This document shows, piece by piece, positions 16,892 through 26,454 of a stretch of DNA of 64,000 nucleotides. The DNA is from Ascidiaceihabitans sp023955215 (GTDB taxonomy: Bacteria > Pseudomonadota > Alphaproteobacteria > Rhodobacterales > Rhodobacteraceae): the NCBI GenBank assembly GCA_943788345.1, contig CALSPX010000003.1, forward strand, positions 1-64,000, read 5' to 3'. The position numbers and the translations under genes are program-made. Each line of letters opens with the position of its first letter. Position 1 is the first letter of the stretch. The notes below the pieces were generated by a model. It was given only the letters and a program-made list of their open reading frames with translations. It was not told the DNA's origin and searched no databases.

Positions 16892-19384
16892 CTATTTAGG
16901 CATGCTTTTGACTAACTCCGCAACGCAAACATCAAGAGCGGCCTGATCGCTGAGTTTAGCAGCTTGTTCAGCCTCAATGAGAATTTGGCTCAATTTGGTA
17001 AACCCAACAACACCAGTTGAGCCAACTGCGTAGTGAGCCGTCGCACTACGGTCGTCCCAAGAGGAAGATTTGTCAGACAGCATGTTAATCGCGTTTCGAA
17101 CATCAACTAAACTTTGTTTTTTAAGCTCTTTTGCGATGGCTGGATCCATGAACTGCTCAAGATTGTCACCTGCGGGCACTTCGGTTTGAACAATGTATTT
17201 GTTAACGGCTCTTGCAAGACGATCAGCTGTAAGATGTTTTGCTAACATCGCGTTCATACCGGACTCCGTTGAGTGGTCCCGATCGCTTGGAATTAGTGCT
17301 GTTACGCCAAGAATGATTGTTTCAGCTGATTTTCCGCTGCCGTCACGAATAGCGCGGGTGGCTTCATATCCATCCATACCCGGCATGTTAACATCCATCA
17401 AAATTAGACTATAATGGGTCTTGTTAGCGGCCTCGACAGCTTCTGTACCCATCGAAACACAATCGGTCTTGAAACCTAGTCGCGAAACCATCTCATTTAA
17501 TACCGTGCGGTTGATTTGATTGTCATCCACTATGAGGACGGGACCTTGAGGAGATGAAGGGACAGTCCATTCTTCAATGTCATTTTGTATGACCGCAGGT
17601 TCGCTGCTTTCGTCCTCAGTTGCTAGCTCCAGCTCTAGAGTGAACTTAAACGTGCTCCCTTTGCCAAGCCGACTTGTCATGTGAATTTCTGAGTTCATCT
17701 GCTTCAACGATTGTGTCACGATAGCCAACCCTAGGCCTGACCCGCTATTGCTATCCTCTTCATTGAACTTTGCCTTTTCGATGTTTTCAAAAACACGCTT
17801 TTGGTCTTCTTTCGCAATTCCGATCCCTTGGTCGGACACAATGAAAGTTAGAAAACGTGTTTGACTCGTAGATCCTTTTGTCGCGATCATGTCGACGGAT
17901 ACAGCGCCATTCTCTGTGAATTTGATAGCGTTACCGAGTAGATTATACATCACGCGGGAAAATGCTTCTGGGAGACCAATGTAGCGGGCATCGACGCTGT
18001 TTCCGAGGAAGCTCATATCCAGAGTATTTTTGTTTGCAGTTGCCAGCGGTGTCAAAACGGTTTGAATGCCTTCAAGCAAGGTACGCAGAGCAAATGGCTG
18101 AGCGGTTTCTTGAACTTGGGTAAGGCGAGTGTGATCCAAGATGCTGGTGACCTGCTCCAATGCTCGGTTGCTACATTCAAGGGCAGTCTTAAACAGCTTC
18201 TGATCAGCCTGCGTCAACTTACCTGAGTGAATCATATTAAGTGAAGCAATTAATCCATGCAATGGCGTGCGCATCTCGTGGCTCATTGTTGCAAGGAAAC
18301 GGGATTTAGCGTTGGAGGCTTCTTTCGCTTCGTCATGAGACGCCTTCAATTTTTCTTCTGCTGCCAGCTGTTCTGAGATATCAGTCAAATATATTATGTA
18401 GGTATCGAACCCTTCAACGTCTTTTGTCCAAACACCAGACATCTCAATTGAAACTGGATTGTATTCGAGGCTTCGTGCAAGAAGGCGAATAGTGTGAGTT
18501 CCAGGCGAACCTCGGTAAAGCATGAATTCGCTTATGCTTGTGCTATCAAGCAGGTCGTGAACGAAGTCTGCGCCGAGAATATCTTCATCTTCGGATCCAA
18601 AGTATTTGGTTGCCGCTTGGTTGCACTGGATGATCATGCCGTCCACATCGGTGAAAATTACAGCCGAGTGAGCGGCTTCAAATGCATTTGTTACATTCGT
18701 TGCTGCAAGCTCAATGTTTCTGCTGCGTTCTTCCAAGTCTCTCCACAGGCGAAACGCGAGAAGGCAAGACAATAGAACAAAACCTAAGATTATGAATGAC
18801 GAAGCATGGAAACTCAGAAAGGTCTTGTATTGCTGTTCACGCACATCGGTTTGTGCCTCTGATAAGCTTTGAATTCCGCGCGTTGTAAGTAAACGAATGG
18901 TTGGTTCAGTTAAGGCTACTAAATCAAATATCGATTGAATTTCGGCCGTCGTTGGTTCGGTCATCGAGTCGATAATAGAAGCAAGCTCATCCCGTCTAGC
19001 TAAGACAACTTGATAATCGTCGCTTGCGGAAACAGTGCTGCCGATGCGGACCAAAGTAGCACCAATTACACTAACGCGGCTATAAAATATATCGAAACTC
19101 ACTTGAATTTTAGAGAACTCGGCCGGAGTAATTTCGGTACCACCCGCAGAACGGGGTGTCATCGGCTCCAGAAGGTTGGCAGCAAAACTCTTGAAGTCCA
19201 CGTCTACCTGGGATATGTTCCACCCCAGGTTGTCCGAGGGGGTGACAGCCAAACGGTCGATCTGTGTTTTTAACGCTCTCCCACCGATAAGTAAGGTGAA
19301 GAATGCGACAACAAGAAGTGTCAGCAATGTCATTGCCGACAAGCTGCGAATTCTAGAGCGCCGTTTGCGAAGCCGAGTTCTCAT
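16892..19384 (-). CDS. membrane hybrid histidine kinase (PAS-HisKA-HATPase-REC-HPt)
   Basis: The 830-residue sensor has a basic N-terminus, transmembrane segment at about 18-34, a periplasmic sensing part to about 190, a second segment at 195-213, and a PAS domain (about 228-340). HisKA carries His369 (SHEMRTPLHGL); HATPase has the N box near Asn485 and SGSGLGLAI; the receiver has Asp664 (LILMDVNMPGMDG); the C-terminal HPt has probable His784 (TAHYAVGS). A full phosphorelay in one chain would pass phosphate to a separate regulator, probably the LuxR-type protein at 20140. It overlaps the upstream molybdopterin-domain gene by four bases, suggesting that protein helps sense the signal. Confidence 0.9.
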   Translation of the reverse strand: MRTRLRKRRSRIRSLSAMTLLTLLVVAFFTLLIGGRALKTQIDRLAVTPSDNLGWNISQVDVDFKSFAANLLEPMTPRSAGGTEITPAEFSKIQVSFDIFYSRVSVIGATLVRIGSTVSASDDYQVVLARRDELASIIDSMTEPTTAEIQSIFDLVALTEPTIRLLTTRGIQSLSEAQTDVREQQYKTFLSFHASSFIILGFVLLSCLLAFRLWRDLEERSRNIELAATNVTNAFEAAHSAVIFTDVDGMIIQCNQAATKYFGSEDEDILGADFVHDLLDSTSISEFMLYRGSPGTHTIRLLARSLEYNPVSIEMSGVWTKDVEGFDTYIIYLTDISEQLAAEEKLKASHDEAKEASNAKSRFLATMSHEMRTPLHGLIASLNMIHSGKLTQADQKLFKTALECSNRALEQVTSILDHTRLTQVQETAQPFALRTLLEGIQTVLTPLATANKNTLDMSFLGNSVDARYIGLPEAFSRVMYNLLGNAIKFTENGAVSVDMIATKGSTSQTRFLTFIVSDQGIGIAKEDQKRVFENIEKAKFNEEDSNSGSGLGLAIVTQSLKQMNSEIHMTSRLGKGSTFKFTLELELATEDESSEPAVIQNDIEEWTVPSSPQGPVLIVDDNQINRTVLNEMVSRLGFKTDCVSMGTEAVEAANKTHYSLILMDVNMPGMDGYEATRAIRDGSGKSAETIILGVTALIPSDRDHSTESGMNAMLAKHLTADRLARAVNKYIVQTEVPAGDNLEQFMDPAIAKELKKQSLVDVRNAINMLSDKSSSWDDRSATAHYAVGSTGVVGFTKLSQILIEAEQAAKLSDQAALDVCVAELVKSMPK

Positions 19385-19875
19385 TGATGTTTTGACTCTT
19401 TAATGTCTTTTTTCACAGAAACGAGCTGCCAGATGCTGACGGCATAAATTTCTTCTTGTTGGTATTTGGTGCCTGAATCGTATGGGAATACTACCCAATA
19501 CGGCCCTTTTTCACGGCGGCTAAATGGTTCGTCGTTCATCAAGTATGCTACGATTGGAGCATTTTCGGTTATATCCTCGACCGCAATTTTGATTGCATAA
19601 TCGTTTAAGGCGGTCAAAGTGACGACACCATCTGTGATGTCAGCCAACTCCAAAACGGATTTGAGTGAAGGCCCAGAGAAGTTAATGGTTCCTTCGGTCC
19701 AAATTGTACTTGTTTCAAATGAGGTTTGCTGCAGCGCGGCTACGTCTTCGCTTTGAAGCTCAACAACAGTGTCTCCATTTGTAATTGTAAGGCTGTCGGC
19801 GGCAGCCACTAGTGTTGGTGTGGAAAAAAGCGCAACAAGGGTTATGAGGGCCGTGAGTGGTTTTATTCTAAGCAT
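19381..19875 (-). CDS. secreted molybdopterin-binding-domain (SUOX-like) protein
   Basis: The 164-residue product starts at ATG 19875 to give a signal peptide (MLRIKPLTALITLVALFSTP to AAAD). The mature part resembles the oxidoreductase molybdopterin-binding fold in short form (WTEGTINFSGPSLKSVLEL; YAIKIAVEDI; APIVAYLMNDEPFSRREKGP then YWVVFPYD). The family's usual cofactor-binding Cys is absent from what I can see, so it may bind a ligand instead of doing catalysis. Its stop overlaps the kinase start (ATGA), making it a likely periplasmic partner of that kinase. Confidence 0.7.
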   Translation of the reverse strand: MLRIKPLTALITLVALFSTPTLVAAADSLTITNGDTVVELQSEDVAALQQTSFETSTIWTEGTINFSGPSLKSVLELADITDGVVTLTALNDYAIKIAVEDITENAPIVAYLMNDEPFSRREKGPYWVVFPYDSGTKYQQEEIYAVSIWQLVSVKKDIKESKHQ

Positions 19876-20139
19876 TTGATGTTCCTTGACAGAAATTCGA
19901 CAACCAGCCCTTTTAGATACATTCAAAAGAAAATTTAGATGTATCTAAAGATTTATGATATGTTTGTTCGAGAAATTTGGTAGTTTGACACTTTGATTGG
20001 TGAAAAAAGAGCGTAGTAGGTACGAAAGGCGCAGGATGTGTTCTAAGTATAGCGGCCAGCACTTAAGTTGGTTACAACGGATTTTTTTGGACGCGTTGGT
20101 GATTTCCTGTAAGTTTGAGAAGTGATTTAGGAAGTAATT

Positions 20140-20796
20140 ATGAATTTGAGTGAACGTGATGACGAGACTGGCGACAACGAGAATGCGTTGAAGATAGTAA
20201 TTGCAGATGACCACAAGTTACTTGCTGATGCCGTTTCATCAATGCTTGGCGGGGAAAGGGGCTTCGAAACCTCATGCTGCTATGATTTGGAATCTTTGCT
20301 TGAACTTTTGGGACGGGGCAAGTTCGATGTGATCCTCCTTGATCTGAAAATGCCGGGGATGTCCGGGCTTGATAGTGTCGCGCAAGTTGTTAGCGCTGCT
20401 CGCGACGGTTACGTCGTTTTGTTTACAGGACAAGTTGATCGTCACGTTCTTGATAAGGCGCTCGAACTTGGCGTGCGCGGGTTGATTGCGAAAACGATGC
20501 CTCTGCGGTCCCTCGGTAGCATCATAGAGTTGATTAGCTCTGGTCAGATTTTTGTTCCCGTTGGTGCAGACTTCCCGGGTTCGACAACTGACCTGAAAAA
20601 CAACCATGGTCTGAATGACAAAGAACTGTATGTGTTGCGCTTGGCTGCGGACGGTATGACAAATAAAGAAATCGCGCGCGAAATGGGTGCGACAGAGGTC
20701 ATTGTCAAAATGCACATGCGTTCAATTTGCAGAAAGCTTGGTGCCCGAAATCGTGCACATGCTGCGATTATTAGCCGTGAGCGCTCGCTACTTTAA
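20140..20796 (+). CDS. LuxR/NarL-type response regulator
   Basis: The 218-residue protein has a receiver domain (IVIADDHKLLADAV at about 19-32; Asp68 in DVILLDLKMPGMSG; Lys in LIAKTMPL) and a LuxR helix-turn-helix (LNDKELYVLRLAADGMTNKE then IAREMGATEVIVKMHMRSI, about 155-195). It is divergent from the hybrid kinase unit about 265 bases away, so it is the obvious output partner. The ATG follows AGGAAG. Its proximity to fliD hints at motility or surface control, but targets are unknown. Confidence 0.88.
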   Translation: MNLSERDDETGDNENALKIVIADDHKLLADAVSSMLGGERGFETSCCYDLESLLELLGRGKFDVILLDLKMPGMSGLDSVAQVVSAARDGYVVLFTGQVDRHVLDKALELGVRGLIAKTMPLRSLGSIIELISSGQIFVPVGADFPGSTTDLKNNHGLNDKELYVLRLAADGMTNKEIAREMGATEVIVKMHMRSICRKLGARNRAHAAIISRERSLL

Positions 20797-20806
20797 AACC
20801 GTCGCT

Positions 20807-22456
20807 CTATTTATCGGCGTTCCAAGACTCCACTAAAGATTCCATATATTCGCCAGTCTCGTTGAGGCTGGCGATCATTGCTTCCATTCTGCCGAATTGG
20901 ACATTGTAACGATCTGTCAGCACGTTCACTTTTTCTTCAATTGTGGTTAGATCTGCCTCGAAGCTTTGTAGATTTTCATTCAATTCGGTTTCACGTCTAG
21001 AAAGCAGTCCACCTGCTCCGATGAGCGCATCACTGTAACTTTCAAGATTGTCGGTTAGGCTGATGCCATAGCGAACGTTTGTTGAAACAGCTTGCGCATT
21101 TTCCAAAGTGAACAACATACCATTTGTATCCTCTAATGAAGACCGCAGCGTCGTTTTGCCGTTGCGGTCAGTACTGATTTCTAGATTTTGGCCATCTAGG
21201 GTCGCTGTAGGGGGCGTTGTCGCGGGGTTATATACCAAAGCGTAAAATCCAGCTTTCGGTGGCGCAAACGCTAAGCCTGTTGCGTAAACGCCAGGGTCAT
21301 CGGTGCCGTACTGCGAAGCAAAGATTGCTTCAGCAATCTCTGGGTTCTCTTCGATGGCACGTTCAAAAAGGGTTTCATCAAGCGTCAAGCTGCCATCTAG
21401 CTCGGTCTTGATGCCAAGCTCTGCAAGATAGACGGGGTTATCGCCAAAACCAGCAATGGGTTCGGTTGTGATGCTGTTCATCTTATTTAGAATAGATCGC
21501 GCAGCGATATCGCCAGCAAGTGAGCCCTCTTCTCCGCCGTTAAAGCCACGCTGAGTTGCGGTCTTTAAATAATCTTTGAGCGAGTTTACTTCGTCTAAGA
21601 ACGTTGTGACCCTATCTCTGACAGAAGTGCTGCTTTCGTTTGAGATTAAGGTTGAAGTCCCAACTTTATTTAAGGTCATGCGGTGACCGGGAAATAAATC
21701 ATCAATAACATTACTGTCGCGCGTGACGTTTACGCCATCGACTGTGAAATTCGCGTCGGTTGCGTCTGCAACAGCGGTAGTGATGCCCAACGGATTGTTC
21801 GCTGAATCGCTTTGGCCTTCAGTACCATTGGATGTAAGGCCAAGGGCCTCCTTGATAGAGGTAACAGATTCCGCATCAAGCGCATTAGAAACCCCAGCAT
21901 CAGCTTTGATAATAAGGGCCATGCCTTCGCCAGTATTGATCAAGGAAGCCGATAAACCTTTGATGCTATTTAGCGTTCGGGTGAATCCAGTCAGCGTATT
22001 GTTGCTGCTGTCGATGTCGAAACTGACTGGGTTAATGGTATTCTGGGTCCCCAACGAAACAGTGTTCGCGCCAAGTAAGGTACTTGTGTTGGTATTCGTA
22101 TCAAAATTAATCGAAACAATTTGAGATGCCGCAAGCGTGTTTACTTCTACAACAGCAGAAACGTCAGAAGCCAAAGCTTCCATAGTTACCTCAATAGAGA
22201 CGGCCTCGGTGGTTGAACTTGCAACACGCGATGCTGACTCTGCTGTACTTGCCATTCCTGCCTTGAAAAGGCCTAGCTGCGAAGACAGGAGCCCTATTGC
22301 TGAAATGGAGGTGTTGGCATCTTCGATGCGGCGCTCGGTTAAAACACGATCGCTGTTGGTTTCAGCTTCGACAAGGCTGCTTGTCAGGCTCTTCAATTAA
22401 ATCCCACTGCCGTTTTGGCTGAGAGTCGAAAGAATATCAGTCGTCATGTCCGCCAT
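20807..22456 (-). pseudogene. fliD: flagellar filament cap FliD, interrupted by an in-frame stop
   Basis: The long ORF (20807-22396, 529 codons from TTG) matches FliD: SLVEAETNSDRVLTERRIED at the start, Ser/Thr/Asn-rich middle, and C-terminal helix region (NVLTDRYNVQFGRMEAMI, ETGEYMESLVESWNADK). The natural start is 60 bases further upstream: AAGGAG lies 9 bases before ATG 22456, which reads MADMTTDILSTLSQNGSGI and then TAA (22399-22397) before LKSLTSSLVEAE. FliD proteins here read about GINLKSL, so ATTAATTT probably became ATTTAATT. A shortened protein from the TTG would lack the N-terminal helix that docks to the hook. Confidence 0.8.
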
Positions 22457-22530
22457 TGGTGTAGGCTCCTTACGTATAAATAAACGTCTGGTTGGGCTAA
22501 TTGTTTAGACACTCCAGAATTTTGTTTGGC

Positions 22531-22875
22531 TTACATCCGAAATTTCATGACTTTGCAGGCATGTGTTCGGAGTGTGCCATTCTTGATGATTGAGATTGCC
22601 CCGGTTTCCCGATTGATGGACAGTTCAGATTTGCCCCAATCCGCATTGAAGATTTTTTTGTTGGCGAAGGTTATCGTTGCATCTCTTGGCACGGTGCCAG
22701 TCACTTTTCCTATCTTGCCCAAACCAACCTTTTCAAAGGTGACACGTTCAAAAGGAGCCCCCGGCTTAGAACATTCATAAATCTCGTTTTAATACCGAGA
22801 AATGTTAGAGCAATCGCTCAACGATCCGCTGGTGATCAAAGCCACGAAACTAAATTCTAATAAAGCATTGCTCAT
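22531..22875 (-). pseudogene. small secreted-type protein with in-frame TAA
   Basis: AAGGAAAACAG precedes ATG 22875. The frame reads MSNALLEFSFVALITSGSLS then DCSNISRY, a stop (TAA, 22791-22789), and continues NEIYECSKPGAPFERVTF to KVMKFRM at 22531 in the same frame. Both parts look coding, so one codon (likely TTA to TAA) has become a stop. The product would be about 114 residues with a hydrophobic start. No family recognised. Confidence 0.5.
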
Positions 22876-22898
22876 CTGTTTTCCTTGCAATTGAGGTT

Positions 22899-23037
22899 TT
22901 AAGCGTTATCCGTCTCGTCTTCTTCTAAATCTTCAGCAGTTTCAGGATCGGCAGGGTTGTCATCTGATGTAAGGGCTTCGTCGTCAGTTTGGATATCTTC
23001 AGATTCACGGGCTGTCTCGATGTGAAAAAAAGCCCAT
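22899..23037 (-). pseudogene. small acidic-tail gene, frameshifted at a T run
   Basis: A minus-strand frame reads HIETARESEDIQTDDEALT and ends in EDLEEDETDNA at 22899, strongly acidic and protein-like. An ATG at 23037 (MGFF) would be in frame if the run of seven T had six, giving about 46 residues. It lies directly upstream of, and in line with, the broken gene 22531-22875 and fliD, suggesting a decaying operon. Confidence 0.35.
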
Positions 23038-23151
23038 TTTTGTGCGCATTCGGATCAGGTGATATCCTAAGATGCAAAACCGAAACTGAAGTTGGGGCGA
23101 CCGAAAAGAAATATCAGCATATCATGATTTAAGGATAATTTTGAGTTTATC

Positions 23152-23589
23152 ATGTTCTCACATTTCGAAGATAGAGATATTAAGTGTGGCTACATCGGGC
23201 CGGAAAATCGTCAGTACGACGTACTTCGCCGGATGCTAAGCTCAAACGAAATTACGTTGCAGCCTGCCACTGGTTTTAGCTCTCTTGGTTCTGCTGAAGC
23301 AGCGTCTTACGATATCATGTTCGTAGATATTGACGGCCTTGGTGGCATCGATCGGATGATTGATACTCTTTCCAATTTCAGAATTGATAACCCAGGTGTC
23401 CCAGTGGTTATGATTTCGGACACGTTCAGCCGTGACGATTTTGACAAGTCACGCCAAATTCTTGCTGACGTTTCACTCCGCAGCCCAGTCCTATACCCGT
23501 CCCTTGAGTTGTCGTTGTTTGAAGCAGTTGAAAACAACATGAGCTGGCAAGAAAACGTGATGTACCACCGCGAAAATATCGCTGGTTAA
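23152..23589 (+). CDS. receiver-like protein, degenerate
   Basis: The 145-residue protein has a response-regulator-like fold: YDIMFVDIDGLGGIDRMID places an Asp at the end of the third strand, and VPVVMISDTFSRDDFD follows, but the usual acidic pair after the first strand (CGYIGPENRQYDVL) and the lysine are missing. No output domain. It may act as a phosphate-independent receiver-like partner in the nearby regulatory system. A clear terminator follows. Confidence 0.6.
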   Translation: MFSHFEDRDIKCGYIGPENRQYDVLRRMLSSNEITLQPATGFSSLGSAEAASYDIMFVDIDGLGGIDRMIDTLSNFRIDNPGVPVVMISDTFSRDDFDKSRQILADVSLRSPVLYPSLELSLFEAVENNMSWQENVMYHRENIAG

Positions 23590-23637
23590 GTGCGGCCAGA
23601 CTAATATTTTAAATACTCATTACTCTCCATCTCTCTC

Positions 23638-23673
23638 GAAAGGCACAGGCTCTTCCAAGCGTCTGTGCCTTTC
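23638..23673 (+). terminator. hairpin terminator after receiver-like gene
   Basis: An 11-bp perfect stem GAAAGGCACAG / CTGTGCCTTTC closes on a 14-base loop. The trailing T tract is short (AATCTTT), so it may work in both directions. Confidence 0.65.
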
Positions 23674-23743
23674 AATCTTTAAGCTCGCATTCGTTGATCG
23701 CTATTTAGATCGACCAATGGAATTTTAAAACTTGGGCCTAATC

Positions 23744-24718
23744 ATGCCAAAGAAGTATCTCAATACCTCCAGTGTGAATGGAGAAGTTTGGAAAACCATC
23801 CACCTTGAGAGCCGTGCCATGCACGATGATAACTGGCGGGCAGGGGTCTTCCTGCGCTCTAAATCCAACAATCAACGTGTATGGATCCAACACGTCAAAA
23901 TAGAAGGTCACAAACGTGAAATTCTGATTGGCGAGTTCCCAGACGTATCTATGGCTCAAGCTCGAAAATTAGCAGCTAAGAACAGAGAACTCGTAGAGAC
24001 CGGCATCGACATTTTATCAAAGAAGCGTCACGACAATGACCGTCGGCTGCGTGATCAACTGCAGAATTTTTCTAAACACGATGACTTGTTTGACAATGCA
24101 ATTGTCATGCAAACATCCGCCATTTCCTTCGACGAGCATCCCGAAAGTGCACCCGACGAAGAGCTATCCATCAATCAGGCAGTGCCCTTCATTTTCCGAC
24201 GTGAGAAAAAACCGCAACTGCCATTGTTAGATCTGACCCCGTATGCGGTGCCCTCGAAAATAAACGAAAATGATGGCCAATGGGCAATGTCCAAGGCAGT
24301 CTTTGCAGCGCAAATAGAAGAAATTATCGCCCTCGAGAGACACTCTGATAATTATGAAACCTTAGACGCTCCAACGAGCTTGGAGTTCTTTAAGGCAGCC
24401 AAACGTTCTGGCAAGGCGGATCGCAAAGCGGACGACGCAGGCCCAAACATCAAGGTGTTGTCAAAAGCTTTGATCCTGAACGCTATCTCCGCTGACCAAA
24501 CAAACATCATCAGAGCAACCTTTGCCGACATGCTCGAGGACCACGGTCCCGAGGTTTTGGATGCTGCTTGCGCACAGGCGCTCGCTTTTGGCCGCAGCTC
24601 ACTCACGTCAGTCGCTGCGATTATATCGAACGAAACTGATGACACACCAGACTTTCAGCCAAACACAACCGACGCAATCACGCACACAAACATTCGTGGT
24701 GCAGGCTATTTTAACTAA
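23744..24718 (+). CDS. chimeric protein: integrase arm domain fused to IstA C-terminus
   Basis: The 324-residue protein begins with a DUF4102-like arm-binding domain of tyrosine integrases (VWIQHVKIEGHKREILIGEF, PDVSMAQARKLAAKNRELVETGID, about residues 40-90). Its last third matches the end of IS21 IstA (ATFADMLEDHGPEVLDAACA, then ITHTNIRGAGYFN; IstA proteins end in a similar NIRG motif). The IstA helix-turn-helix and DDE core are missing. It lies 11 bases before istB, in the IstA position. So it could be a remodelled, non-catalytic IstA relative or a fusion made by deletion. ATG 23744 is preferred to TTG 23732. Confidence 0.6.
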   Translation: MPKKYLNTSSVNGEVWKTIHLESRAMHDDNWRAGVFLRSKSNNQRVWIQHVKIEGHKREILIGEFPDVSMAQARKLAAKNRELVETGIDILSKKRHDNDRRLRDQLQNFSKHDDLFDNAIVMQTSAISFDEHPESAPDEELSINQAVPFIFRREKKPQLPLLDLTPYAVPSKINENDGQWAMSKAVFAAQIEEIIALERHSDNYETLDAPTSLEFFKAAKRSGKADRKADDAGPNIKVLSKALILNAISADQTNIIRATFADMLEDHGPEVLDAACAQALAFGRSSLTSVAAIISNETDDTPDFQPNTTDAITHTNIRGAGYFN

Positions 24719-24729
24719 AGGAAAATAAT

Positions 24730-26167
24730 ATGGACACCAATGCAGTTCTGGAAACCCTACAAACATTGAAACTTGAAGGTATGGCCGCCGCATTCGAAGA
24801 GATGCTTGCCAAGACCGGCAGCAGAAACGTTGACCCGGTTGAATGGATTAAGGTTATGGCAGCGAGCGAAGATAAAGCACGCGCTGAGCGCCGCTTCCAA
24901 TCTTGTTTACGTGCAGCCAAACTTCGCGACACCGAAGCAAAAATTGCAGACATCGACTATACAACTTTGCGTCAACTTGACCGGACTAAGTTCGAAGAAT
25001 TGACAAAATGCGACTGGATTGCCGACCACAGTTCCGTTTTGACTACGGGACCTTGTGGCGTTGGGAAATCTTACCTGGCCTGTGCGCTTGGCCACGAAGC
25101 TTGCCATCAGGAAAAAACTGTCCTCTATTTTCGAATGCCCCGCCTGTTTCAAGAACTAGAAACAGCGCGAACTGCAGAAACATATGAGCGTTTGTTCAAA
25201 AAGATTACAAGCTTAAGAAATACGGCGTTCGCTACTTTCTTAAACTGCTGACCATTCCGCACATCGGTAATTTTCAGTTTCGCAGCTCTTGCCGAGGCCG
25301 CCTGATCAACAATCGGTGCGGGATAGTCTTTTCCAAGTACAAATCGACTATCGTCAATAAGCGTTGGTTCATATTTCCATGGCTCATGAATGAACTCGCT
25401 CGGTATATTTTCCAACTCGGGGACCCACTTTCGAATAAACGTGCCCTTTGGATCATGCTCCATGGATTGTTTTATCGGATTATAGACACGCATCGCATTG
25501 ATGCCTGTGACGCCAGATTGCATCTGCAGCTGGCTATAATGAATTCCGGGTTCATAATCTGTGAAAAGCCCCGCCAGATGATGCCCAGTCATCCGCCAAT
25601 CAAGCCATAATTGATAGCTGGCAAAGCTGACCAGCATTGCCCGCATTCGAAAGGTGATCCATCCCTCAGCAGTTAAATTGCGCATGCAGGCATCAACGAA
25701 AGGGTAACCCGTTTGACCGTTCGCCCAAGCATGGAAATGAGCGTCGTTGTGTTCATCCAGGCGCAACCCTTCAAAGGCGGGGTGCATGCAGTGCGTTTCG
25801 ATTTTTGGCTGATCTTCGATCTTTTGAACGAAGTGGTAACGCCAAGCTTCGTGCAGACGTTTTGATCTTGGATGACTGGGGGCCAGACCTAATGACAGCC
25901 GGTCAAAGACGCGATTTAATGGAAGTTGTCGACGCGAGATATGGCCGCAAAGCAACCATTATCACAAGTCAGCTTCCCGTCGAGAAATGGTATGATGTGA
26001 TCGCAGATCCAACCTTTGCAGATGCAATCCTTGATCGCCTTGTTCATCGATCTCATCGTGTCCCGCTGGATGGCCCATCCATGCGTAAGGTGAACAGTAC
26101 ATTAAGCCCTCGCAAACCAAGTTTTGCCCGGATACTACAAGAACAACGTCACGCAACGGCGGGCTAG
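24730..26167 (+). pseudogene. istB: istB-like ATPase of an IS21-type element, split by an insertion
   Basis: The first part (24730-25208) is IstB: LKLEGMAAAFEEML, the Walker A TTGPCGVGKSYLACALGHEA, and a region ending ETYERLFKKIT. The remainder (25844-26167) resumes with KLRADVLILDDWGPDLM (Walker B), then QRRDLMEVVDARYGRKATII and DAILDRLVHRSHRV. Between them sits the inverted photolyase fragment. Both junctions carry AAGCTT. Even after removing the insert at the shared AAGCTT, the halves are out of frame, so a base was also lost. IstB would help the transposase choose targets. Confidence 0.85.
25210..25847 (-). repeat. 638-bp inverted duplication, copy 2 (photolyase fragment inside istB)
   Basis: On the minus strand this reads the middle of the photolyase FAD domain (WRYHFVQKIEDQPKIETHCM to RKVANAVFLKL-like), matching 13112-13749. 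Sixteen differences are seen, all outside a 340-bp core. Several change residues (Ser to Pro, Val to Leu, IRGEF to IPSEF, Asn to Thr). It lacks a start and the antenna domain, so it is not functional. Junction hexamers AAGCTT lie at 25209-25214 and 25844-25849. Confidence 0.93.
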
Positions 26168-26454
26168 CTCTTGCAATGGCAGTTCTACGACTCGAACGCA
26201 TGTCAAAAAAATATATGTAAATATCTAAAGATAATTCGATGTTTTTTTCGGCCAAATTAGTCAACGTAATCAACTGATTTGGCCGGTTATTTTGCGACCA
26301 GTCTTTCGTAAAACACTATATGCAGGTACTTCTTGAGATCGCTTGTGAATGTGTTTCATGAAGGCAACTACTCTTGGCACTATCTTTTGCTAGTTATTAA
26401 AAAAGCTGTGGAAGATGTACCTATGCTTTGAAGAGAATTCCAGCTAGGGCCACA

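Noticed and set aside
22399..22789. Stop-codon reassignment of TAA in the fliD region
   Set aside because: Many intact genes in the window end in TAA, so recoding is not plausible; local lesions are simpler.
25386..25610. Plus-strand ORF repeated as 13349-13573 on the minus strand
   Set aside because: Its presence in two places is explained by the inverted photolyase duplication; it is antisense to the FAD domain.
25209..25849. AAGCTT joints as a cloning artefact
   Set aside because: The insert differs from the genomic source at 16 positions, so it was not simply ligated from the same DNA; still, read checks are advisable.
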